This document shows, piece after piece, positions 56,806 to 64,000 of a stretch of DNA of 64,000 nucleotides; positions within the stretch are counted from its first letter, which is position 1; every line of letters starts with the position of its first letter. The stretch is from NCBI RefSeq assembly GCF_038443705.2, contig NZ_CP151767.2:992001-1056000 (forward strand), read 5' to 3'. Origin of the DNA: Yoonia sp. SS1-5. GTDB lineage: Bacteria; Pseudomonadota; Alphaproteobacteria; Rhodobacterales; Rhodobacteraceae. The position numbers were made by a program, and so were the translations under genes. A model generated the notes under the pieces. The model searched no databases. It was given only the letters and a program-made list of their open reading frames with translations, and was not told the origin of the DNA.

Positions 56806-58527
56806 ATGAAACTCACAACAGCCCTGATGGGCGCGGCGGCCAGTATCGCCCTTGTCCCAATGGCCTATGCCGATGGACATGTCGGCGAGCGTGGCCGTGA
56901 CGGCCAGCTGAACATCATCTACTGGCAGGCCCCGTCCATCCTGAACCCCTATCTGTCAGGCGGGACCAAGGATCTTGAATCCGCCTCGATGATCATCGAA
57001 CCCCTTGGCCGCTATGATGAAACCGGCGCGCTGGTCGCATATCTGGCCGAGGAAATTCCGACTGTCGCCAATGGCGGTGTGGCTGAGGATCTGACCTCGA
57101 TCACATGGAAGCTTAAGAAAGATCTCGTATGGTCCGACGGCACCCCTGTCACCTCCGAAGATGTGCGCTTTACGGCTGAGTATTGCATGCATCCCGAGGG
57201 TGGCTGCGCCCAGTTGTCCAAATTCGAAGGCGTGCAAAGCGTTGAAGTCATTGACGATCTGACCGTCAAAGTGACCTTCGACAGTCCCAAGCCGAACCCG
57301 TATGGTCCGTTCATGGGCGGCCAGTCACCCATCATTCAGGCAGCGCAATTTGCCGATTGCCTGGGCGCAAAGGCCCCTGAATGTACCGATGCCAATTTTG
57401 GACCTATCGGAACCGGCCCATTTGTGGTCACGGACTTCCGTACAAATGACGTCATCCAAATGGAAGCCAACCCGAATTTCCGCGAAGAGGGCAAACCTGC
57501 CTTTGCAACCGTGACCTTCAAAGGGGGCGGTGATGCAACAGCTGCCGGCCGTGCGGTTCTGGAAACGGGCGAGTTTGACTATGCCTGGAACCTGCAGCTG
57601 GCACCGGATGTGATTTCGTCGATGGCCGAAGCTGGCGTCGGCACACCCGTCTCGGCATTCGGGACATTGGTCGAGCGGATTGAGATGAACATGACCAATC
57701 CGTCGCCAGACCTGCCCGAAGGTGAGCGTTCGACAGCCGCCCACCCGCACCCGTTCCTGAGTGACGAGGCCGTCCGCCGTGCGATGTCCATGGCCATCGA
57801 CCGCGAATTGCTGGTTGAGGTCGGGTATGGTCAGGCCGGTCGTCCGACCTGTAATCTGGTTCCTGGTCCGGAAATCTATGCCTCTGACAATACCGAATGC
57901 CTGACACAGGATATTGATGGCGCCAAGGCGCTGCTGGATGGCGCAGGTTGGGTCGACAGCAATGGCGACGGCGTGCGCGAAAAGGACGGTGTGGAACTGC
58001 GTGTCCTTTATCAGACATCGACCAACGCCGTGCGCCAGGACTTTCAGGCGCTGATCAAGGAATGGTGGGGCGAGATCGGTATCGACACCGAATTGCGCAA
58101 CATTGATGCGTCAGTCTTCTTTGGCGGTGACCCGGGGTCTCCTGACACGTTCCAGAAGTTCTATGCAGACGTGGAAATGTACGCCAACAACTTTGATGGC
58201 ACCGATCCGCAGGCCTATCTGTCTGCCTATACCTGCGACAAGGCCCCGCGCCCTGAAACGCAGTGGCAGGGCGAAAACATCAACCGTTTCTGTGACCCTG
58301 AATATGATGCGCTGGTCGCTGAACTGGGTGCAACGGCTGATATCGAAGCCCGTGGCGAGATTGCCCGCAAGCTCAATGACATGCTGACCAAGGACAGCAT
58401 GACCATCGTGCCACTGGTTGATCGTGGTCGCGTGTCGGCCCATGCCAACAGCCTGGGTGGCGTGATCCTGAACACCTGGGACAGCGAATTGTGGAACGTC
58501 GCTGACTGGTATCGCATCGGCGAATAA
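56806..58527 (+). CDS. Peptide ABC transporter substrate-binding protein
   Basis: A 573-residue family-5 extracellular solute-binding protein (Dpp/Opp/Nik type). The signal peptide ends near MAYADGH and there is no lipobox. The body includes WKLKKDLVWSDGTPVTSEDV (family signature region), EAVRRAMSMAIDRELL and a C-terminal Trp-rich end (TWDSELWNVADWY). AAGGAG before the ATG is strong, and a 3' hairpin may stabilise its message. Peptides are the likely ligand; the exact one is unknown. Confidence 0.93.
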   Translation: MKLTTALMGAAASIALVPMAYADGHVGERGRDGQLNIIYWQAPSILNPYLSGGTKDLESASMIIEPLGRYDETGALVAYLAEEIPTVANGGVAEDLTSITWKLKKDLVWSDGTPVTSEDVRFTAEYCMHPEGGCAQLSKFEGVQSVEVIDDLTVKVTFDSPKPNPYGPFMGGQSPIIQAAQFADCLGAKAPECTDANFGPIGTGPFVVTDFRTNDVIQMEANPNFREEGKPAFATVTFKGGGDATAAGRAVLETGEFDYAWNLQLAPDVISSMAEAGVGTPVSAFGTLVERIEMNMTNPSPDLPEGERSTAAHPHPFLSDEAVRRAMSMAIDRELLVEVGYGQAGRPTCNLVPGPEIYASDNTECLTQDIDGAKALLDGAGWVDSNGDGVREKDGVELRVLYQTSTNAVRQDFQALIKEWWGEIGIDTELRNIDASVFFGGDPGSPDTFQKFYADVEMYANNFDGTDPQAYLSAYTCDKAPRPETQWQGENINRFCDPEYDALVAELGATADIEARGEIARKLNDMLTKDSMTIVPLVDRGRVSAHANSLGGVILNTWDSELWNVADWYRIGE

Positions 58528-58533
58528 CACTCC

Positions 58534-58553
58534 GGATGGATCAAGATCTATCC
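58534..58553. repeat. Dispersed palindromic repeat, copy D
   Basis: Arms GGATGGATC / GATCTATCC around AA with one mismatch, just after the binding-protein stop. Together with the next hairpin it fills most of the gap to the permease gene. Confidence 0.65.
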
Positions 58554-58566
58554 TACGCCATTCGTT

Positions 58567-58594
58567 CTGTGGGGCGGGCATGCCTGCCCCACAG
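58567..58594. promoter_or_regulatory. Long hairpin between binding-protein and permease genes
   Basis: 14-bp arms (CTGTGGGGCGGGCA / TGCCTGCCCCACAG, one mismatch) with no loop spacer, followed by TCCTTTT. This suits a partial terminator or an mRNA-end stabiliser that keeps the binding protein more abundant than the permeases. Confidence 0.65.
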
Positions 58595-58628
58595 ATCCTT
58601 TTGACAAGTTCTGACCTGAGGCGTCGCA

Positions 58629-59636
58629 ATGCTGACATACACTATTCGCAGATTGCTGTTGTCGATCCCGACGCTTTTGTTCATCGCTTTCGTCATCTTC
58701 ATGCTGCTGGAGCTGGCCCCGGGTGATCCGATGGCCCAGATGCCCCTGACCATCCCCCCCGAGGTGAAGGAAAAGATGCGTCTGGCCCTTGGTCTGGGCG
58801 AGCCGTGGTATGTGCGGTTTCCCCTCTGGCTCAAGCAGTTTTTTATTGTTGAGCCGCAATACTGGATCGACAATACATTTGGCACCAATTTTGCGAATGG
58901 TGCCCAGCGCATCATCAGCTTTCAGTCCCGCAGCCCGGTGTTCGACACCATCGCCGAACGGATGCCCCAGACCCTGTGGGTGGTCGGCATGTCCTATATC
59001 GTGGGTGTCCTGATCGCCCTGCCAATCGGGATCATCTCGGCCTATCGTCAGTATTCGGTCTTTGACCAGGCCGGTACTTTTGTGTCGATGATCGGCTTTT
59101 CCGTGCCCCCCTTCTTTTCCGGCGTTCTGCTGATCGTGATCTTTTCGGTGCAGCTAAAGTGGCTGCCCTCCATTTACGACACCACCCATGTGGTCAATGA
59201 CTGGGCCAGCTTCAAAGTGCAGCTGCAGCAGATGATCATGCCCGTCATGGTTTTGGCCCTGCAGACCACCGCACAGGTCAGCCGTTATATGCGCGCCTCG
59301 ATGCTGGATAATCTGGGGCAGGACTATGTCCGCACTGCCCGGGCCAAGGGCATGTCGGAAAGCATCGTGGTCATGAAGCATGTGCTGCGCAATTCCATGA
59401 TCCCGGTTGTGACGGTCATTGCACTGGGCATTCCATCCATCTTTGGCGGCGCCATCATCACCGAACAGATCTTTAAGGTGAACGGGCTGGGCCAGCTGTT
59501 GATCATTGCGCTGCAGGGTTCGGACATTCCCATGGTCATGACGATCACCTTTCTGCTGGCAGTGCTGATCGTGTTGATGAACCTGATCGCCGATGTGCTT
59601 TATGGTATTCTGGACCCGAGGATCCGCTATGACTGA
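58629..59636 (+). CDS. Peptide ABC transporter permease (DppB type)
   Basis: A 335-residue permease starting MLTYTIRRLLLSIPTLLFI, six transmembrane helices, a large periplasmic loop after helix 1 and the EAA motif in TARAKGMSESIVVMKHVLRN. It shares eight bases with the DppC-type gene. Confidence 0.94.
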   Translation: MLTYTIRRLLLSIPTLLFIAFVIFMLLELAPGDPMAQMPLTIPPEVKEKMRLALGLGEPWYVRFPLWLKQFFIVEPQYWIDNTFGTNFANGAQRIISFQSRSPVFDTIAERMPQTLWVVGMSYIVGVLIALPIGIISAYRQYSVFDQAGTFVSMIGFSVPPFFSGVLLIVIFSVQLKWLPSIYDTTHVVNDWASFKVQLQQMIMPVMVLALQTTAQVSRYMRASMLDNLGQDYVRTARAKGMSESIVVMKHVLRNSMIPVVTVIALGIPSIFGGAIITEQIFKVNGLGQLLIIALQGSDIPMVMTITFLLAVLIVLMNLIADVLYGILDPRIRYD

Positions 59637-60579
59637 TGCAAGCCTCGCCACCGAAGTGGCCGAAAAGCCCCGCAATCAATGGTGGGATGTCTGGGCCCAA
59701 TTCAGGACGCATAAGGGCGCGGTTGCGGGCCTGTTCTTTTTGATCTTCATTACCCTTTTCGTCACGGTCGGCCCGCTGATCTGGGGCATTGATCCGGGCA
59801 AGCTGGACATCCGCAACAAGGACGTTCGCCCGATCTACATGGCCATCTTTGACAGCGGGGCCAAGGTCAGCTGGGCCAACCCGATGGGCACAGACAATCT
59901 GGGTCGCGACATCATGGCCAATATCATGCAAGGCGGGCGGATCAGCCTTGCGGTGGGGTGGACGGCCATGATCCTTGCGGTCTTTCTTGGCACCCTGATT
60001 GGCGTTCTGGCCGGGTATTTCAAGCGGCTGGACGGGCTGCTGATGCGCTTTACCGATCTGGTTCTAGCGCTGCCGCTATTGCCCCTGCTGCTGGTCATGA
60101 TGCTGCTGTTTCGCGACCCGCTGCGGGCAGCCTTTGGGCCAGAGAACGGGATTTTCATTCTGATCGTCACAGGCATCGGGATCACGTCATGGATGCAGAC
60201 CGCGCGGATCGTGCGCGGTGACGTCATGGCGCTGAAAGAGCGCGAATTTGTTCTGGCCGCCCGGTCCATTGGCACCCCTGCCCGCCGCATGATCACGCGG
60301 CACCTGCTGCCGAATGTGCTGTCCCCCATCATGGTGTCGGCCACGCTGGGCTTGGCCACAGCGATCATCACGGAAAGTGCGTTGTCATTTCTGGGGCTGG
60401 GCTTTCCATCTGATTTCCCGACCTGGGGCAAGATCCTGTTTGACAGTGTGGACCGCATGACGGCGTTTCCCGAACGCGTGATCTGGCCGGGGTTGGCCAT
60501 CTCGCTGACGGTCCTGTCGGTCAACTATATTGGTGACGGGCTGCGGGACGCGCTGGATCCGCGCATCCGCGGGCAATAG
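59629..60579 (+). CDS. Peptide ABC transporter permease (DppC type)
   Basis: A 316-residue permease with cytoplasmic N-terminus (NQWWDVWAQFRTHKGAV), six helices and the EAA loop AARSIGTPARRMITRHLLPN, ending LRDALDPRIRG. The frame is open upstream to 59593 but the ATG giving MTDASLATEV fits the family. Last of the D-F-A-B-C operon; convergent with DUF3422. Confidence 0.94.
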   Translation: MTDASLATEVAEKPRNQWWDVWAQFRTHKGAVAGLFFLIFITLFVTVGPLIWGIDPGKLDIRNKDVRPIYMAIFDSGAKVSWANPMGTDNLGRDIMANIMQGGRISLAVGWTAMILAVFLGTLIGVLAGYFKRLDGLLMRFTDLVLALPLLPLLLVMMLLFRDPLRAAFGPENGIFILIVTGIGITSWMQTARIVRGDVMALKEREFVLAARSIGTPARRMITRHLLPNVLSPIMVSATLGLATAIITESALSFLGLGFPSDFPTWGKILFDSVDRMTAFPERVIWPGLAISLTVLSVNYIGDGLRDALDPRIRGQ

Positions 60580-60590
60580 GGGTGCGGACC

Positions 60591-61868
60591 CTATTCCATG
60601 TGCTTGCGGATGCGGTTGACCATGAACCAGACCAGCAACAGTACAACCGGTGTCGAGACCGCCGCCAATAGCGGTTTGCTGACGCCCAACGCCTCGACCG
60701 GGCCCAGCATATACAGCACCAGATTGACCGCGTAGTAGCTGATCGCCACAACAGACAGCCCTTCGACCGTGCGTTGTAGACGCAGTTGCAGGTCGGCGCG
60801 CCTGTCCATGCTGGTCAGCAATTCCTGGTTCTGGGCCGACCGTTCCACATCGACCCGGGTGCGCAGCAGATCGCCCGCGCGCAACGCCCGGTCGGACATG
60901 GCCTGCAGGCGGCGTTCGGTCGATTTGACCGTGCGCATGGCCGGATCAAACCGGCGCATCATGAATTCCCCGAATGTCTGTCGGCCGGCAAAACGTTCCT
61001 CGCGCAGCACGTCGATGCGTTGATTGACAATGGTCTCGTAAGCCCCTGTCGCACCAAAGCGGAACTCTGACTGCGCGATGATGTCTTCCAACTCGGCCGA
61101 GACTTCCAGAAGTTCGTGCAGCACGGATGCCGCATCTACCCCGTCCCCACGCATATCGCCCAACAGCTTGGTCAGCGTCCGGTCAGCCTTGGCCATCGGC
61201 GCCCCGAGCGACCGGGCCCGGGTCAGGCCCAGCATGGCCATCGCCTTATAGGTCTCAACCTCGCACATCCGCTGCACCACGCGGCCAATCCTGCGGTCAT
61301 CCACATCCGGGCGGGCAAAAGCGGCAAAGCGCATGTGACCTGCATGATCAATGCGAAAATCGGCGGCGATGACCAGATCATCCTCGACCACGCGACTGAT
61401 CGCCACGCTTTCCGGGACGAACCAGTCATTCACCTTGTCGGCAATCCCGTCATCGTCTTCGGCAATTTCGATACGGATCAGGGCAGAGGTGATCCGGGTT
61501 CCGGGCGCGTTTTCCAGCCATTCCTCGGGAAAGACAGAAAAGGTAGCGGCATCAAAGGGGCGATCGGCGAGGCCTTCGCCGAACAATGTGTAGGTTACAA
61601 ACTCGGTATGGCTTTCCCATTTCAGCTTGTGCTTGCCGATGGTCCCGAAATAGTGGGTCGCCCCCGGTGCGGGATGATCCGCGCCGAACCGGTCGAGCAG
61701 ATCAATCAGATGCGCCCTGTCGATATCGCGATCCCGGCCTGCGGCATTTTCGGCAGGCTTGATGGCAAGATAGGCGGCCCGGCTGGGTGCGTCGACCGAC
61801 GGGAACGGGCGCGCATGCAACTCGTTCGCCATCGTGTAGCGCAATGGATGATCGGCAATCGGTGGCAT
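60591..61868 (-). CDS. DUF3422-family membrane-anchored protein
   Basis: A 425-residue protein starting MPPIADHPLRYTMANELHARPF, the typical DUF3422 opening; AAGG lies before this ATG. An in-frame ATG at 61889 is possible. A soluble N-terminal part, a helical middle (ERRLQAMSDRALRAGDLL) and two C-terminal transmembrane helices (SVVAISYYAVNLVLYML; LLAAVSTPVVLLLVWFMV) are seen. Function unknown. Confidence 0.88.
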   Translation of the reverse strand: MPPIADHPLRYTMANELHARPFPSVDAPSRAAYLAIKPAENAAGRDRDIDRAHLIDLLDRFGADHPAPGATHYFGTIGKHKLKWESHTEFVTYTLFGEGLADRPFDAATFSVFPEEWLENAPGTRITSALIRIEIAEDDDGIADKVNDWFVPESVAISRVVEDDLVIAADFRIDHAGHMRFAAFARPDVDDRRIGRVVQRMCEVETYKAMAMLGLTRARSLGAPMAKADRTLTKLLGDMRGDGVDAASVLHELLEVSAELEDIIAQSEFRFGATGAYETIVNQRIDVLREERFAGRQTFGEFMMRRFDPAMRTVKSTERRLQAMSDRALRAGDLLRTRVDVERSAQNQELLTSMDRRADLQLRLQRTVEGLSVVAISYYAVNLVLYMLGPVEALGVSKPLLAAVSTPVVLLLVWFMVNRIRKHME

Positions 61869-61956
61869 CGCCCCGCCTTGTTGCAACATTGTTCTGATTG
61901 CAACCTAGCGGGGTTTTGCCGTCTGTAAACAAGAAATCGTTATTTTAGAAAAGGTT

Positions 61957-61987
61957 AGAGGCACACGTTGGTATACAATGCGCCTCT
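61957..61987 (-). terminator. Possible terminator after the ornithine/lysine decarboxylase gene
   Basis: Leftward: 9-bp arms (AGAGGCGCA / TGTGCCTCT, one G-U pair) with a 13-base loop, then CCTTTTC. Moderate stem and weak T-run. It lies 7 bases after the decarboxylase stop. Confidence 0.4.
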
Positions 61988-61993
61988 GATGGA

Positions 61994-63166
61994 TCAAATG
62001 ACCACCACGTCCAGTGGCGGGAAGCCGTTGAAACACACGGTTGAATAGGTGGATGTATACGCCCCGGTATTCCGGATCAGCACCCGATCGCCGGATTTCA
62101 GGGAAACCGGCAACAGCACGGGCCGCTTTTCATACAAGACGTCAACACTGTCACAGCTTGGCCCCGCAAGGATGCATGGCCCCATCGGATCGCCATCGCG
62201 CGCCGTCTGGAACTGATAGCGGATCGCCTCACCTTCGGTTTCGGCCAGGCCCGAGAAGCGACCGATATCGAGATAAACCCAACGGTGCATGTCCCGGTCC
62301 GACTTGCGGCTGACCAGCATCACTTCGGCAACGATCACGCCAGCCTCTGCGACCATACCGCGGCCCGGCTCTGCCATGATGGTGGCCACGTTTGGAAAAC
62401 GGGCCTCGACCATTGCAATCACCTGTGCGGCATAGGCTGTTGGCGCGTCGATCTCTTCCCCGTAGAAGGCAGGGAAACCACCACCGATATTCAGCAAGCT
62501 CAACGCATGGCCCGCGTCAATCGCGGCGGCCCAGATTGCTGCCATTTCATCCAGTGTCGGTGCCCACATCGCCGCCTGCCGGGTCTGGCTGCCCACATGG
62601 AAAGAAAAGCCCACAGGGTTCAGCCCCAGTGCCTTGGCGTAGTCCAAAAGGCGCAGTGCTGTGTCGCGGTCGCAGCCGAATTTGCGTGTCAGCGGCCAGT
62701 CACCCGGCGAGACCTCGACAATCAGCCGGATATAGACAGAGGCACCCGGCGCATTGTCGGCGATCTTTTCCAGCTCTTCCTCGGCATCGGCGGCAAACAG
62801 GGTAATGCCCTGATCCCATGCCCACGCGATGTCAGAGGCACGTTTGATCGTGTTGCCAAAGGACACTTCGGACGGGTCGGCCCCTTCTTCAAGGCACAGC
62901 GCTATTTCGGCCTTGGAGGCGGCATCAAAATGCGACCCCAGATCAACCAGCCGGGCAATGACCTGCCGGGCCGGGTTGGCTTTGACCGCATAGTGAATAT
63001 CGGCCCGGCCCAGCCCGGCGCGCAAGGCGCGATACTGTGCTTCGACCAGATCAAGGTCCATCACCAAGGTGGGTTTGTCAAAGCTGCGATCAGCGACAAA
63101 GCCGTCCAGACGAGATGGGCGTACGACAGGGAAAGACGGCGCGTCAGCCGCGAAGTGTAAAGTCAT
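61994..63166 (-). CDS. Ornithine/lysine decarboxylase, fold type III PLP enzyme
   Basis: A 390-residue protein of the eukaryotic-type ODC/lysine decarboxylase family. Seen: HYAVKANPARQVI (PLP Lys), GSHFDAASKAEIALCLEEGA, SFHVGSQT (His over PLP), GGGFPAFYGE, EPGRGMVAEAG and SCDSVDVLYEK with the catalytic Cys. The second ATG, 6 bases after GGAG, is taken as start. It yields putrescine or cadaverine. Confidence 0.93.
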   Translation of the reverse strand: MTLHFAADAPSFPVVRPSRLDGFVADRSFDKPTLVMDLDLVEAQYRALRAGLGRADIHYAVKANPARQVIARLVDLGSHFDAASKAEIALCLEEGADPSEVSFGNTIKRASDIAWAWDQGITLFAADAEEELEKIADNAPGASVYIRLIVEVSPGDWPLTRKFGCDRDTALRLLDYAKALGLNPVGFSFHVGSQTRQAAMWAPTLDEMAAIWAAAIDAGHALSLLNIGGGFPAFYGEEIDAPTAYAAQVIAMVEARFPNVATIMAEPGRGMVAEAGVIVAEVMLVSRKSDRDMHRWVYLDIGRFSGLAETEGEAIRYQFQTARDGDPMGPCILAGPSCDSVDVLYEKRPVLLPVSLKSGDRVLIRNTGAYTSTYSTVCFNGFPPLDVVVI

Positions 63167-63330
63167 GGTCATCTCCAGTAGACCCGGCCATGACGGATTT
63201 TCACCGCCCCAGACCGCTCAGTTCCAAAAGAGACGTTACCGTCGCTACGTAAACACGTGTGCGTTGACTATCACCGGCCAGAGGCGCGTGCGTTGGCGTC
63301 TATGCGGCGCCATTTAGGCTATTGGCGGAT
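63167..63330 (-). promoter_or_regulatory. Candidate structured leader of the decarboxylase mRNA
   Basis: The 308 bases upstream of the decarboxylase to the next gene carry no frame of coding type. The proximal part, read leftward, has an ACACGTGT palindrome, GTTTAC...GGTAAC, and TTTTGGAACTGAGCGG followed by a G-rich tract. A speF-type regulatory leader is known upstream of alphaproteobacterial ornithine decarboxylase genes; I suspect but cannot confirm membership. Confidence 0.35.
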
Positions 63331-63474
63331 TCGTGCAACCCCAAAAATCATTCGCATTCGATTTTTTTCTGCGCGATGGCTACCGTGGTGCAAAACGGGA
63401 TTCAAACACCGCATGGCGCCGTGATTGGCGCGGCACCACTGGACCGGCCCCTTGCGGCAGGATAGGACCCCGAT

Positions 63475-64000
63475 ATGGCCCGTGTTATCTTGTTCAACAA
63501 ACCCTTTGGGGTCCTGTCGCAGTTTACCGATCAACGCAATCCAACCCCCCGGCCCACACTGTCGGCCTTTATCGACGTCCCGGATGTCTACCCGGCCGGG
63601 CGCCTTGATCGGGACAGCGAGGGGCTTCTGGTGCTGACCGATGACGGCAAGCTGCAGGCGCGGATTGCCGACCCCAAAAACAAGATGTCAAAGACCTATC
63701 TGGTTCAGGTCGAAGGCGCCCCGTCGGATACAGCGCTGGATCCTTTGCGAACGGGGGTCACGTTGAAGGACGGCCCCACGCGCCCTGCAAAGCTTCGGCT
63801 GATCGACCCGCCCCCCCTATGGGCGCGTGATCCGCCTGTCCGGTTCCGCAAATCGGTCCCGGACTGCTGGATCGAGATCACGATTGCGGAAGGCCGGAAC
63901 CGGCAGGTGCGGCGCATGACAGCGCATATCGGCTTTCCAACCCTGCGCCTTGTGCGATGGCAGGTGGGGCCATGGTCGCTGAAAGATATTGAGACCGGCG
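63475..64000 (+). CDS. rluE: Ribosomal large-subunit pseudouridine synthase, RluE type (5' part)
   Basis: 175 codons, cut by the window end. Seen: [14 protein letters not shown] at the start, [19 protein letters not shown] with the catalytic Asp (RLDxDSEG), [11 protein letters not shown] and [31 protein letters not shown] precedes the ATG. The short form without an S4 domain at the N-terminus matches RluE (23S rRNA position 2457) rather than RsuA or RluB. Confidence 0.9.
   Translation, partial: MARVILFNKPFGVLSQFTDQRNPTPRPTLSAFIDVPDVYPAGRLDRDSEGLLVLTDDGKLQARIADPKNKMSKTYLVQVEGAPSDTALDPLRTGVTLKDGPTRPAKLRLIDPPPLWARDPPVRFRKSVPDCWIEITIAEGRNRQVRRMTAHIGFPTLRLVRWQVGPWSLKDIETG

Noticed and set aside
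1..64000. tRNA, rRNA, CRISPR or phage modules
   Set aside because: No cloverleaf, repeat-spacer array, integrase or phage structural gene was recognised by eye in either strand.

Overview
The window looks like the chromosome of an alphaproteobacterium of the Rhodobacteraceae (Roseobacter-type). The evidence is high GC with strong third-position GC, the order nuoN-birA-coaX-rnj, the lineage-typical families DUF5333 and DUF5337 inside the complex I locus, and a leucine (liu) catabolic operon of the kind common in that family. No tRNA, rRNA or CRISPR array was recognised. Assignments rest on motif and family recognition by eye; no database search was run.

Layout. 1-1163 (+): the end of a sugar-phosphate-isomerase-like gene and a HAD hydrolase. 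1183-2362: IS481-family element, copy 1. 2490-30045 (-): a long leftward locus with nuoA, then nuoB-C-D-E-F-G-H-I-J-K-L-M-N, birA, coaX, rnj and a small secreted protein. The nuo genes are interleaved with 18 non-nuo genes (lipoproteins, exported proteins, small membrane proteins, DUF3291 twins, DUF5333, DUF5337, a sulfotransferase, a GFA-type protein, a CMD-family protein, a zinc ribbon). Many are joined by 1-bp or 4-bp stop/start overlaps. Two are very short genes (52 and 39 codons). nuoA is cut off from nuoB by a terminator and an RTX-repeat gene on the other strand. 30291-31232 (-): an unknown membrane protein. 31388-40362 (-): the leucine operon liuA-...-liuB-...-liuD-GST-liuE-liuC, also interleaved with exported or membrane proteins, with a palindromic candidate operator abutting liuA. 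40818-41997: IS481 copy 2, same orientation and apparently identical to copy 1.

The rest is ordinary chromosome: moaA; a lipoprotein; glmU-glmS-GNAT-AlkD-like (-); gph and a DegT/DnrJ/EryC1 aminotransferase (+); an IS66 remnant; an M20 amidohydrolase, a GNAT and argE (-); a peptide ABC transporter ordered D-F-A-B-C (+); DUF3422 and an ornithine/lysine decarboxylase with a possibly structured leader (-); and the start of an RluE-type pseudouridine synthase (+), cut by the window end.

The points most worth a second look are the nuo locus as a host of coupled orphan genes, the helix-hairpin-helix domain shared by the NuoE C-terminus and a neighbouring membrane protein, the terminator plus RTX gene between nuoA and nuoB, the one-base spacer at the left end of both IS copies, and a dispersed palindrome that supplies stop codons to neighbouring genes.
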